Assembly: GCA_940337035.1 (NCBI GenBank)
Contig: OW679197.1
Span: 54,953,903-55,017,902, forward strand
DNA from: Agriotes lineatus
Lineage: Eukaryota > Arthropoda > Insecta > Coleoptera > Elateridae
Direction: 5' to 3'
DNA length: 64,000 nucleotides
Below, one piece after another: positions 1 to 11,765 of this stretch. The notes beneath the pieces are model-generated. The model saw nothing but the letters and a program-made list of their open reading frames with translations, searched no databases and had not been told where the DNA came from. How positions within the stretch are numbered: position 1 is the stretch's first letter; each line of letters begins with the position of its first letter. The position numbers and the translations under genes are program-made.

Positions 1-1240
1 ACGGTATGAAGAATTTTATCAATTCAAAATTGAAGAGGATGTAGTGAGAAATTCCAAAATTAAAATAAGTACTTAAATATAGAAATGCGTCAACTATCAA
101 TTATCGTTATCGTATATAATCCGCCAAACTACAATAAAAATAAATTCTGCTATACCACATACCGGACCAATTGTTGTTTTCTCTGAAAACAAACTGATAT
201 TCTGATATTTCTTCAAACTTCCTAAAGTGGAAATTTATGGGCAGTTTGTGAATAAAGTAATTTTATTTATTTTTAAGTGAACATCGATTTTTAATAAGTT
301 GGAAAGTTGGGTGAAATGCTTTTAATAGTTCTGTTGCTCCACAGTGTATGGAATAATTACAGACATGACTATCCGTTTCAATACGTTTTGGCTGTAGAAC
401 TATACTAAACGAATAATTGATCGTGTCAAATGTATAAAAGCTACATCAGAATATTTTTATGAATAAAATAATGAGGATGTATGTAATGTAGTCCAGTCGT
501 ACCAAATTCTTTGTATTTATTTCTCCTCTCAAAACATATACTGCTACAAGATCTTAATCAAATCAATTAAAATCTTTATCTGGTTTTAAAGAAGAAATCG
601 TGATCTTCCCAAAAATGTAGATTTGTATTACAAGCTATAGCAACTATCCCGAACAAAATTCATTCAACTAAAGATATATTATGACTGTAGACTAAAGAGT
701 GGAATTGCACTATTTTTTTTAAATTTGCGGGCATTCAGACGCTATAGACATACAAATGAGGCAGTAAAATAGGTATTTGTTTCTAAACATTTTTAAATAT
801 GTCTATACGAAAGCGAAATTGAGAACAAACTGAAACTAAACTACAATATCACGGCTAAAAATACAGTGCACAGGTTTTCCAACTGTTATGAATAATAATC
901 GCTGTAAGTAGGTGCTGTAACCTGCACGGGTGGGTTTAGCTGTTGTTAAGCCTTTACTACAATACAAGACAGGCATTTGTGTCGGTCGGACATAGCTTTT
1001 ATAGGAAAATTTCATTGTAATACTCGTAGGTGAGTAATTTCAGGCGGTCTTTCGACATGTTTATGATATACCTATTGCTTTAAAAATAGAACTTATACTG
1101 AAGAATGGTATTTATGTAGAAAACCCACCAAGATAAGAGTATTTTCAGGCATTTTAGGTATTTTGTTTAAAATTGCGGTCTTTGACCTCATTTGATACCA
1201 ATGTGTAGTTGTTTTGATTGTAGATAGATAACTATAGAAT

Positions 1241-1402
1241 TATCAAAAATTATTTTCATCTACTATGGCTATGGAATAGTTCCTAATTTATGAATGCAAG
1301 TATGGGTGACTTAAAAATCAAATGTCAAGTTTGACAAATATAGTTGCATTCACAAATTAGGAACTATGCTATAGCCATATTAGATGAAAATAATTTGTGA
1401 TC
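1241..1402. mobile_element. Palindromic MITE in dac intron 1
   Basis: Two arms of about 58 bp are inverted copies of each other. The left arm contains TTTTCATCTACTATGGCTAT and TAGTTCCTAATTTATGAATG; the right arm carries their near-perfect complements around 1345-1400. The loop of about 45 bp is AT-rich. No open frame is present. The structure is that of a short non-autonomous DNA transposon; the superfamily is not determined. Confidence 0.7.
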
Positions 1403-1739
1403 ATACTTATATTCGAATGATTGTCCTCGTCACTTCATATAAGGTCTAGTTCACAAATATCACTCGAATAACTGATAGTTCTAATCACCTGCCATGACAG
1501 TAAAATTAAATAAGAATTTAGAAGTACCTACAACACCTAACGTACCATGCATACGAAAATGTCTGTCTTTAAAGACACGGCTTTTACATTAGAATGCATA
1601 AGGTGAAAGGTGTAGCACTAACGAATGCTTATCAAACAAATATTGCTAAAAATAACCAACTTCTTAAACGTTCTCCAGACCTCTAGAACTATCCCGTCTA
1701 TAAGTACAGGTAAATGTAAACAATTTTATGATCCGTAGC

Positions 1740-2660
1740 ATTTAGCCCGCAGTAATTTTATCAATTCTTACCGCTGATAATAAGGGAGCCGTAAGTTATC
1801 ATGGCTCTAGAAAAAGGCCGTAGCAGTTTAGACAACTCCTTGCATTGAATATCAGAAACAAATCGAATGGTCATTCATCCTGCTCCCAAATGAGCAATTG
1901 AAAACTTCGTTAAAGCGAACGTATAATTAGATTACAGCCACGAAAGTAATTCCCCGGGCGGCAGAAAAAAGTGGCGCCACCTCGAGGCACCCACCTGAGC
2001 GAGCCACCTAATAATAGCACCTATCAGCGATGGCATTCAGGGGCACAAAGGCAACAATAGTGGCAATATTTGAATTATAAATGATCGGTAGCAGCGGAAT
2101 GGACCGCGCAGCGCCTTGCTGAGATTTTCTGATAGCTGGACCCGCGTTAATAGGTTCTGTCAGCCCGCTGCCGACTTATCATCCCTCCAAACGAGTTTAA
2201 CATTTGTAGAATATCGGTGCGGCAGGTACCGCCGCATCGGTTATTGCGGATACGCAATTAGACACGTGCGTACTATCGATCTCTTATCGCCTTATCGGCC
2301 TGTGCGACAGCGCTAATCGAAATATTAGGACCCGCGATATTAATTTCGGCGCTCGAGAAATCCGCGAAAGGGTCCTTCGGCCCCTTGTTGCTCTGTAATT
2401 ATTTTAATCTAACTGCGAGGGTTTGTTCCGGTTAGTATTTATGGACTCGGACTGCATCCATCATATGCAATTGTCTGCAGCGAGGGGACTGCATTCGCTT
2501 GTCGCCCTTGTAGGGCAGATAAGATTGTTTCTGCTTCCATTTAAAATATGCCTCCAGTTGCGAGCTATGCAACCACCGGGATGTGCAAACAGTGATGATC
2601 ATAACACTGATGCTACTAACACTTTGGTGTGGTCATGGTCAATCAATTCTCAATCATGTC
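1740..2660. promoter_or_regulatory. Candidate intronic enhancer with a cluster of GATA-type motifs
   Basis: This block is less AT-rich than its surroundings and lacks any repeat structure I can see. Several TTATC/GATAA cores occur, for example in AAGTTATCATGG (about 1792), GACTTATCATCC (about 2174), TCTTATCGCCTTATCGG (about 2281) and CAGATAAGATT (about 2516). Short ORFs here are not protein-like. dac genes are known to carry tissue enhancers in introns and flanks, so an enhancer is a reasonable guess, but no function is shown by the sequence. Confidence 0.35.
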
Positions 2661-2679
2661 GGGGCGAATAGTAGTACCT

Positions 2680-4745
2680 AAGTCAGTTAAGTTTTTAAGT
2701 TTTTCAACAGCTCACTTGCATCTTTCAAAATTATTAAATACAGAAACTATAACAAAAGAACATAGGTACATATAAAGAAGGTATAGCAATGAACCAAAAA
2801 TTAAACGAAATATTCAAAAGGTCAGCACAAATAGTACCATCACTTGGTTCTGTTTCAGTTCAATTAAATTTTTACATTGTTCAACAGCTTATTTACATTT
2901 TTCAACGTTATCAAATATACGTGGTATAACAAAAAAGTAAAGATAAAAAAGAGATAGCAAAGAACCAAAAATGAACCAGATATCTAGCGAGGTATCATGT
3001 GAGGGCAACAGGTCAGTTACAATTTTCAGGAATGTTAAATATACTCTTATAGCACAAGAAGAAAAATAAATATAAAGAAGATATAGCAAAGACCCAGAAA
3101 TAAACCTGAATATCTATAGCTATGCTGTGTCTGTTATTCACGTTTTTCAATATCATTAAATACATGTGCTATAACAAAACAGAAAATATAAAGAAGAGAT
3201 AGCAAAGGTCCAAAAATTAAAATAAATACTTATCTAGCGATGAAATTCTGATAAAATAATAGCATCATTTATAATGCCCGTTTCGTTCAGTCACTTAAGT
3301 TATTAATTTTTAAACAGCTTATTTAATTTTTCAACATTATTAAATAACGAGCGATTTTTTAAAAACCCAATTGCAGCACGCCCTGGATAACCTGAATCAG
3401 TTGGCAGTACTGAAGTGCATTGTCAGTCTATGTCCAATTCGAGATTTGCAGGTTAGGTTTTGTGTCAGTTTGTGTCAAATGACAAACAAAACCTAACCTG
3501 CTAACCTCGAATTTGACATAGACTGACAATGCCAACTGATTCGGGTTATCCAGGGCCTGCTGCAATTGGGTTTTTAAAAAATCACTCTATATACTTATAT
3601 AGCACAAGAACAGAACTAAATATAAATAAGAGATAAGAAGAGCCCAAAAATAAAACTGAATATCTAGCGATGCAATGATGGCAACACAAATAGTAGTAGG
3701 TACCTATCACTAATGTTGCTTTTCAGCTGTCACTTAAGTTATTAAATTTTCCAATAGCTCATTTACATTTGCCATCATTATTAAATATATAGGCTATATA
3801 GCACAAGAAGAAAATTAAATATAACGAAGAGATAGCAAAGGCTCAAATTCTGAATATCTAGCGATGCAATTATGTCAAAACAAACAGCAGCATCACATAT
3901 GCTGCCTTTTCAGCTCTGTTAATTATGTTCTCATTTTTTTTCAACGTGATATTTATAGCCTTTAACATTATTAAATATTTATGGTGTAACAAAAAGCGAT
4001 AAATATAAATAAGAGATAGCAAAGCCCAACAATTAAGCCGAATATTTAGAAATGCAATCATGTCAGCACTACTTATGTTTCTCTTTCACTTCATTTTTCA
4101 GCTAATTCTTAAATTGTTCAACAGGGCATTTACAGTGTTCAACGTTTTTAAATGGTATAGCAAAAAAACAAATACAAAGGAAGGATAGTAAAGACCAGAA
4201 ATGAAACTGATATCTAGAGAGGCGCTTAATCATGTCAAGGCAAATCGCAGCATCATTTATATTACCGTTTCAGTTATGACAATTAAGTTATTATTTTCTA
4301 ACAACTTATTTACATTTTTCAACATTAAATATATATAGCACAAGAAAAGAAATAAATATAAACAGGACATAGATAATGCCCACAAATGAAACTCAATATT
4401 TAGCGACGCAATCGTGTTAGAATAAATAGCATCATCTCGAATGTCGCCCTTACAGCACTATCACTTATGTTTTAAGTTTTCCAATAGCTCATTCACATCT
4501 TTCAACATTATTAAATATATAACGCATAAGAAAAACAGTAAATATACAAAACGGATAGCAAATACCAAACAACTGAATATCTAGCAATATAATCGTGTCA
4601 GGATAAATAATAGTATTACTTCTGTTGCCTTTTCAGCACTGTCACTCACGTTATTCAATTTTCTAACAGCTTATTCACATCCTTCAACATTACCACATAC
4701 ATGTGGCATACCTAGGAAAAAAGTTAAATATAAAGAAGCTAAACT
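2680..4745. repeat. Decayed satellite array, about 10 units of roughly 120-200 bp
   Basis: Successive units repeat the order: ATATCTAGCGATGCAAT, a stretch ending in CACTTAAGTTATTAA, TTTTTCAACA with a CATTATTAAATATA stretch, GCACAAGAAGAAAA, and AATATAAAGAAGAGATAGCAAAG. The AGATAGCAAAG-type landmark recurs near 2786, 2955, 3085, 3202, 3635, 3832, 4015, 4185, 4369 and 4554. Spacing is mostly 170-200 bases once the inserted MITE is removed. Units are diverged by substitutions and indels, so the array is old. It lies wholly inside dac intron 1. Confidence 0.75.
3352..3583. mobile_element. Palindromic MITE inserted in the satellite array
   Basis: The arms are inverted copies bounded by GATTTTTTAAAAACCCAATT on the left and its complement on the right, with CCCTGGATAACC and CAGTTGGCA further in. 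The inner arms carry the AATTCGAG...GCAGGTTAGGTTTTG module, which also occurs at 32925-33040, 36664-36826 and 50810-51069. The insertion interrupts a satellite unit between a CATTATTAAATAA stretch and TATAGCACAAG. No coding sequence is present. Confidence 0.75.
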
Positions 4746-7014
4746 GGTAAGTATCTTATTAACCTAACAATTTTGATTAAGCTGCTTTCTTTAAATTACC
4801 TTTTCCTATCTTAACGGGAATAGGTAAGTCTTCAAAAATGTTATCAGATTATCATCATAGCCTATTTCATGCAATAGATTTGCTTGTTCTTCTTCTTTAG
4901 TAATAGCTAGTTGAAGACAAAACTCTTCGATGGAGGTAAAAAACAAAAATTGATTTCTTGATTGAAAAAAGAAATTCTGTTCTCAACTTGGTCGATGAAG
5001 TTCATCTTCTTTAGTCTCAAATTGGCAAAGATGCAAACGAGACTGTTTTATAAACTATGAAATTGTTTTGTTTTCAATAATCCATTTTCATGTTCTTCAT
5101 TCATTTAGTGCTCGATGAGAACAAAAGCGACTCTTTTATTAAATACAGAGCAGTCGCGTTTAGCTTTATCAAGAAACCAATGTTCAATTGTTTTGCCTTT
5201 TTATTTTCCGTTCAATTAATAGCAAGATTGACTGCAGAAAAATCGTAATTTTATTCAGGGCTACAAATCACTGGCAATGGTAAAAGAGACAAATTAGAAG
5301 AATTAGATAATAATGCTAATGGTGATAATCTGATGATATTTTTTCTTATATTTTCTTCAATTCTGCAACATTCATTGCTAGACAAGGAGACTGTAGGAAA
5401 ACACAGTTTGCTTTATAATTAAAACTTGAAATGGGGTAGGCCTACCTATTTTTTACTTTTATTAAATTTACACAGTTATGCTGGAAGTTATCATGTTATT
5501 ATATTGGCCATTGCCATTATTTTAGCTTTTCTTTGGAAAGGTTGTTTACATAGCGTAAAGAACGGTTTCATTTTTGTAAACTCTTTTACCCCTAAAAATC
5601 TATGTTGATAAAATAATAGCTTCAGTTAACATCTAGTTTTAATTTTTTTTAGCGGCCAGTGTTCAAGCGTTTACAAAATTGCAAAGCGACGAGATTAGGC
5701 GTTCTCTGTTTCAACGAGTGTAGGTAAATGCCAACAAATGAAATAAACAACACCCGTATATTTTTCCTGTTTTTCTAAACAATTATTATTGTTGTTAATG
5801 AGAACGTGTTGTATATCCTACTCTATCTTATGCAGAACAAGAAAATAAATAACTACTACAGTCATTTGTAGGTCAAAAACATATTCTACCACACAACAGT
5901 TGAATAGTAAAAGCAATGAAATATCTGCTACATTCTTCGTTGCTCTTTTGTTTTGATTATAATTCAACCGATGAGTAGTTACATAATTACTTTCGCCAAT
6001 CTAATTGGGCCTATATATGATTAAATAACTGATTTGTGCAATAAAAGCACTGTTGAGTAGTTGATGATATAAGAAAATCTTGCAGATCCAATAAAAAATA
6101 TGACATACAACAGTTTCCACCATGTCATTAATTATGGAATTTCAAGAAGAACCCACAACTTTCCATTACATCGCAAAAATCTCATATCCGAGTTTTAGTT
6201 TCGATTTCCTGCAATTACTGGTCGAAAGTGAAGCTGAATAAAGCCCACTTATATTTTTACCTGCTACAAATTTTGATTTCAGTTATTTGAATATAACCGG
6301 CTTAGATATTGCTATTTTGTAGAAATCGAGCTATGAAGATTGTGAAAATATCAACTGGAACACCATAAACTGTCCATATTTGCTATGCACATTTGTAATT
6401 TTTATTCTTCAGCACATAAGAACATCTTTAATTGTTGTTTGTTATGAATTTATCAAGTAGGCCGTTAGTTGTTTACGTACATTTTCTTAATGAACATAAA
6501 CAAACAACGAAAAAACGTCGGATTAATTAACCACTCCCCATACTATTTTTAATGCCAATTTTGATTAATTGAGCCGAAGGTAAATATACCTATTTCTCCA
6601 AAGCCCGTTAGTATACCGTATTTTACCTTCAGACTTAATAGACATTTTCAACAAGCATAGAAACCGTGGACACACAATGGAATTGTTCCGTTTCGGAGAT
6701 AATGACTACTTAGTTACCCAAGCCTTTCAACGAGGAATCATCATTGAATTAATCACAGGCCGAGGAATTCGAAAAAAGAATAATAATTAACTAGCAAACA
6801 AAAACCCAAGCCTTACATGAAGTGTAACAATAACGAAAACAGTGCTATGTGAAGGTCTAATTGTACTAATAGATAGAAATGAATATCGTTTAATTTCCTG
6901 ATTTATTTTTATTTCATTTTTAAACATGTTAGGAGTTGCTCAGGTATGCAACGTGTAAAACTTTGCTAATGACTGCTCTTCTATTGTTAAATGGGGTTTT
7001 AATTTAATAAAACT

Positions 7015-7285
7015 GCGTTTGACTATGTGGTGTAGTGAGTGGTAGCACGAAACAAGCGAGTGTGGTCATAAACATACCAAAATTCAGTGTATGGCCCTAT
7101 GGGCAAATGGTATCACCAAAAGAGCAAATCTGATATATTTAGGCTGTGTGGTTGAGTGAAATAAGGTGAACGAATGACGTGTATTTAGACTATGTGGTCG
7201 AGTGGTGTCACGAAACAAACGAATAGAAGTGATATTAAGCAACTAGCCAGTGTGGTGTATTTAGGTCCTGTGGTGGAGTACAATG
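7015..7285. repeat. Short degenerate tandem repeat at the dac donor
   Basis: A motif like TATTTAGACTATGTGGTCGAGTGG recurs in degenerate form near 7018, 7138, 7187 and 7259, partly followed by CACGAAACAA. It lies just inside intron 1. No function is evident. Confidence 0.35.
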
Positions 7286-7352
7286 TAAGAGGGCGCCTGC
7301 GGCCATGGTTAATCGGAAGAAACATGTGCGAGAGTACAGATTCGACACGTAC

Positions 7353-8026
7353 CTGGCAGTGGTGCAGTCTTTGTAGAGGGTGTCGAAGTCTTTGCAGGAG
7401 AGCAGCTTGCAGCGGTTGACGCCGGGTTGAATCGCGCCCAACCCCCTGAGGATGCGAACCTGCTCCACGTTGCACACGAGCGGCACAATATCGAGTCGTT
7501 TCAGTTTCGTATAGACGGTGTGTAGCCCGCCCACCAGGTGCTTGAGGAAGAGTTCGAAGGCCTGGGGCAGGCAGAGCATGGTATCGCCCGCGATAATGAA
7601 GGCGGCCACCTTCTGGCCGCGGTAATCCACCAGCTTGCACTCGTTGGCGGTCGGGTCTGAGGTCGATATGGGGGGTGGGCTGTTGTACGAGCGCGGGGGC
7701 GCGTGGTGGGCCATGAGGTCCAGAGGGTTGTGAAGCACCCCCAGCGAGTTGAGGAGCCCCAGGCCGGGGGGCGGCATGTGGCCGAGGGCCATGCTCCTGG
7801 CGAGGCCCGCCGACGTGACGGGCGGCGGGCTCAACGGGTGCGCCATGGACATCGGCGCTATCAGGGGGCTCGCTTGACGCGGGCTGTGCACCTGGTTGTG
7901 GTTGCCGGCCGCGAGGTTGTTGTTGTTGACAGGGGAGGAGGGCTGTTTGACGGCCACCGCGGGAGAGCCGGATGAAGCGTGACTGCTGTGGTCGCTAGCG
8001 GAGTCCATGGCGGAGGTGTCCATCAT
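7353..8026 (-). CDS. dac: Dachshund, first coding exon (partial; continues left of the window)
   Basis: Dachshund is a nuclear transcriptional cofactor of the retinal determination network, acting with Eyes absent and Sine oculis in insect eye, leg and neural development. Counting from the Met at 8026, residues 1-125 are low-complexity (runs of S, P, N, A and H). Residues from about 127 to 224 form the SKI/SNO/DAC domain, with the hallmark strings CLPQAFELFLKHLVGG, VCNVEQVRILRG and GAIQPGVNRCKL. The exon ends in ...DCTTA plus AG of the next codon, then GTACGT (donor at 7352). This fits the known family sequence, where a PGRPPKR-type stretch follows in the next exon. Two adjacent Met codons (8026, 8023) and a third at 8008 are possible starts; the second has A at -3 and G at +4. 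The frame stays open upstream to 8401, so the N-terminus is uncertain. Nothing in the exon is broken, and this is the only intact conserved coding sequence seen here. Confidence 0.95.
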
Positions 8027-8470
8027 CGCGACGACGCGTTTGTCTACACCGGCACCAGCACAACAAGTCAGTCCATCACCCGCAGCCACAGTCGGACTGC
8101 AGCAAACAGTCAGAGAGATGTCGTAACAGTGAGGGTGCCGACTGTCTGTCTGTCTGTCGAGGCGGGGACGGTGCGCGCTCACCGCGGTACACTCACTGCG
8201 CGACCTGGAGGAAGTGCGGACGCGACCGGTACATTCGGTGGATACAAATGTAATAAATAAAAACATTTGGAAAAACTTCTGCAAGTGCCGGGGGGCGGCA
8301 CCCGCGTCGTCACGCGCCGCGGCGACGCCATTGGCCCTTGCGGGCGCGCCCCGGCCCGCCATTGGCGCCCCTCCCCGGCCGCCGTCCGAGCGGCCGCCCA
8401 CCGCTACCGAAAGAACTTAGTTTCTTTGTAGCTCCGAGGGCGGATGCAAGGGAACTTGAAATATGAGCTG
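8027..8470 (-). promoter_or_regulatory. dac: dac 5' leader and CpG-rich promoter region
   Basis: This GC/CpG-rich stretch lies directly upstream of the dac coding start on the minus strand. It has two CCAAT boxes, both in a GCCATTGGC context, at 8330-8334 and 8361-8365, 31 bases apart. A run of GACA/CAGA units at 8145-8160 lies in the presumed leader. No TATA box is placed convincingly, which fits a CpG-type developmental promoter. If the CCAAT boxes sit at the usual 60-90 bases upstream, transcription would start near 8260-8290. That position is an inference. Confidence 0.5.
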
Positions 8471-8579
8471 TGACGTATTGATAAAGAATGTCACCGGGCT
8501 GTCACTGCGGAATCAATACAACTTGCGGCCGCCGCTTTTTTGTTTTTCGCTGCCATTTACTCGGCCGCAATCAAGACTG

Positions 8580-8675
8580 GCCGTGGACGCGATGCTCGCT
8601 TTTTCGGCCGGCCACACGCACAGGCCACCCCATCGCCTGCTAATAAACCCGACAATGCGTCAATAGTCACTTCTT
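8580..8675. repeat. dac-upstream duplicated element, proximal copy
   Basis: This block starts CCGTGGACGCGATGCTCGC and ends GCTAATAAACCCG...CAATAGTCACTTCTT. It lies at the outer edge of the dac CpG island. A diverged copy in the same orientation lies at 10994-11086. The strongest shared blocks are GTGGA-GC-TGCTC-C-TTTT, GCTAATAAACCCG and CAATAG-CACTTCTT. It is not flanked by terminal repeats or visible target duplications, so it does not look like a transposon. Confidence 0.5.
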
Positions 8676-10993
8676 CGTTGAAAAAATCGCAGTGATTTAC
8701 AATTATTGTAGAACCTGTTGCTAGAATTTGTAGTGCGTACAGAACTAACGATTGATTGTAGTAGAAGTAGATATGTCCAAAAAATTTTAAGAAACATTCT
8801 CTGTTCACAAAACTCATTCAAAGCAAATTCGTTCGTTCATGACAGTTTTTAATTTTATGTCAACAAAAAACTAGATATTACACCAAGGATAATGTAAAAT
8901 AGTGAAATAAACTTTAAAAAATTAAATACCTAGTTTATACAATTTAAAAAAAATAATCCGCATTACAAAGTAATTAAAACTATTATATTTCATTCCAATA
9001 ACAATTGAGTTTGGAATGAGTTTTGTGATCAGATATCACCCATTATTGGGTTGAACCACAGCGTGGGTATTACATTTCCTGTATTTCCCAATAATAATTA
9101 CTCGTGTTAAATTTGTCGTATCCAGTAGTATCTACCTACTACTAAGTGATATGCCAAATTGCATATAAAATTGAAAAAAATATATTTATGACATTGTGTG
9201 CCTGGATGTGCTAAAAGAACAGAGAAATGTAAAGTAAAAATTACAATTAAATACAATTTCATTTGCACGTTTGAATTGCAACATAATGTAACATATAAAA
9301 TTCTGTAAATAATAAGAAAATGCTAAAAAGTTGTTATTTTACAGAACATTCAATTTATCGGTTAATCTTACCCCGTTTTGACCTAAGATAGAAATAGGTA
9401 CACCTACACGGTGTAGATTTTGCAAAAAGTAAAATTAACAGAATTCAAAAACTGTCCCGACATTTACACTAAACCAGAAGTGGTTCCTATTTATATATAC
9501 TTCTATCACATATTCATTTTCACATTTTATGTTAAACTCGATAGACAAACGACGGCTTTTCCTTGAAAAGATGTAGTAGGCAATTAATCCAATAATTTTC
9601 TTGGAAAAGATCCGTCAAGTCATTTAAAATGTCAAATTTAACGTTTTATTACAGATGTAACTCTTTCAGAAATAATTAAAATTGTTAGGTAAATGCAAAC
9701 AATTCATGAGGTTATGATTTTTTTAATTTACGTAATTAGCACAGTTTAAAAATGTGTAGATAACGACTCTATATAATGCTGTGATCCATATTGATGTAAT
9801 AATTTGATTTATGGTTTTAAAATTTAAATTACCTACTTTCAGACATTCAGAGAACTCTTCAACAAAAATTGACAGATTAAATTAAAACTGGATCACAACC
9901 ACATCACATAAAGTGGTTAAATACACATATATTTTCAAAATGTGCTAATTAGTAAAAAAACTAAAATCATAACTTCAAGAATTTGTTGCAAACATATCCA
10001 TGTCCATTTAAAAATTACTCTCTCTGAAGAAGTTACTTGTATACCGAAATGTCAAATTTCAAAGACTTGACCAATCTTTGGCCAAAAATTAATTCATAAA
10101 TCGGCTGCTACATTTTCTTGTGGAAAAACAGTAGTTTTTACCTAAAAATCTCCAGCCCGACCTACATAGCCATACATCAGAAATTACAACTAGCCAAGGA
10201 ATATATACTTACCTACTAATATTGCAGTGTGGAATATTGTTCATGAAATACAAAAATCAACAGCGAATCAATGTTTGTATGAGCCACCAGGTAAAAAAAC
10301 AAATTTAGGCTTCATATAGAGAATAAAATGTCATTTTTTGAAATGTACGTCCACATTTTTATTAATGTCATACCAAAACAATTAGAAATGTGGCCTCTAT
10401 TTATGTAATATTCATATTTTTATTTTAGTAGTCTATTATATAGGTAGTTGCAAGTTTCACAAACAAATTGCCTATACTTACGATTGAACATTTATTTACT
10501 CTTGTACAATCTCCAATTTATTAGCGACGTAGTCTAAACTCTCTAGATTTGTATTTTAATTCAAAAACAAAATTTATGCAGTTTACGAATTGAAGCTGCG
10601 TTACATGTAAACACAACATTTGCAAAATCATATTCAGAAAAAGCATAATTCTCAAATAAGGCAAGCTTAGATACAAATGCAACGTATGATATTAAAAAAA
10701 ACACAAAATCTTATATCATGGTTCAACATGGTTGTCAAACTTTCCTGGTAGGTTATTAAAAAGATATTTTGAATTTATAATGAAATAGGTAAATATTCTA
10801 AAAAAATCAACAGCAGATCACATTACTAAAATATACGCATGTAACTTATTAAAAATTCCTACAATAACAAATTTCAAAAATTGTAGTATAATAAAGACAA
10901 ATTGTAACCAAATTACGTCTTTATTCATAATTCGTATAAAGATCTAACAACAAACTTGTAGTACAAATCTATAAGCCATTTTTTACGTGATGG
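8676..10993. other. AT-rich upstream spacer, nothing recognised
   Basis: About 2.3 kb of very AT-rich sequence between the two copies of the dac-upstream element. I see no coding region, no terminal inverted repeats and no convincing tandem repeats in it. Confidence 0.5.
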
Positions 10994-11345
10994 CAGTGGA
11001 AGCGGTGCTCACTTTTCACCTTTCGGACGGCTACGCGCATCCCAACGCCGCTAATAAACCCGGCGTCGCGCCAATAGCCACTTCTTATTTCCCATCTGGA
11101 GCGAAGAAGAAATTAAACATTGTCTGCTGGTCAGTAGGTTACTGATACTCCCGCAGTTCAGCTGAGCCTTCGACGCATTTCTCCCCCGGCGCCCCAGCGC
11201 GCTCGTCGCGGTCCACTATAAAGAAGGGAAGATCTCCCTTCGCTAGCATCGTCATTATTTTTGCTATGCGGGAATAAGCAACGCCACCCTCGTTTATGCA
11301 TTGCTTGGCTCCGCTGATATTTTTAACCCTTACGCGCTTTTGAAT
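10994..11345. promoter_or_regulatory. GC-rich block upstream of dac with distal copy of the duplicated element
   Basis: The first 93 bases (10994-11086) are the distal copy of the element at 8580-8675. The rest is GC-richer than its surroundings and has no sustained reading frame. It contains an interrupted 19-bp palindrome at 11223-11241 (arms GAAGGGA and TCCCTTC, spacer of 5). The location, composition and lack of repeat ends suggest a dac regulatory block. This is inference. Confidence 0.4.
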
Positions 11346-11604
11346 TTTAAAAACCCCGGGCAGCTACAAGTTTCGAAACTAACTGGCAAGCACTGGTACT
11401 ACTAAATTAATCTTAAAGCGATTCAAAACAAATAAATTGCATTTTAATCAAAGTTATTCTAACAACAATATAAGCTGTGGACGCTGCCAACAGTTAGGGA
11501 TGATGTTAAGTACCTAGTTAACATCAAATTTTTATGTAGAGCTATATTTTCGAAATTATAGTTACCTACCAAATTAAAGAATTAAAGATAGATTTATTCT
11601 GTGC

Positions 11605-11765
11605 ATGAGCTATCGAGGAATTTCAAGAAAACTTTCGTATGCAAATTACACATATCCAGCTTTGCCACAAATTAGTAGCCGTATTCAGAGAAACGGGATC
11701 AGTGCAGAGAAAACCACTGGATGACCAAGAAGAAGACTGCTGAGGTTGTTCAAGATGTACTAATT
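11605..11765 (+). pseudogene. Fragment of a helix-turn-helix transposase-type N-terminus
   Basis: One frame reads EEFQENF...THIQLCHKLVAVFRETGSV followed by QRKP and a stop. The pattern FQE-F...L-KF-ETGSV-RKP is typical of the HTH segment found at the start of many insect transposon-related proteins (DUF4817-like). Only this short piece remains. The stretches either side (11346-11604 and 11766-12000) show nothing else. Confidence 0.4.

Larger units (their letters stand above)
1..7352 (-). other. dac: dac intron 1 (3' part outside the window)
   Basis: The donor GTACGT at 7352-7347 starts an intron that runs to at least position 1, so it is longer than 7.3 kb. A long first intron is usual for dac genes. 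It contains a palindromic MITE (1241-1402), a compact motif-rich block (1740-2660), a satellite array (2680-4745) with a MITE inside it, and a short degenerate repeat next to the donor (7015-7285). In 1-1240, 1403-1739 and 4746-7014 I see only AT-rich single-copy-looking sequence with no supported gene. Confidence 0.8.

Noticed and set aside
7185..7640. 151-codon minus frame overlapping the dac exon
   Set aside because: It is the alternative frame of the conserved SKI/SNO/DAC coding sequence and extends past the splice donor; its composition reflects dac codons.
7703..8260. Plus-strand frames of about 90 codons opposite dac
   Set aside because: Antisense shadows of a GC-rich exon; no recognisable protein.
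8401..8401. Dac start at the farthest upstream Met
   Set aside because: It would place the CCAAT boxes and GC-rich promoter sequence inside the coding region; the downstream Met codons fit better.
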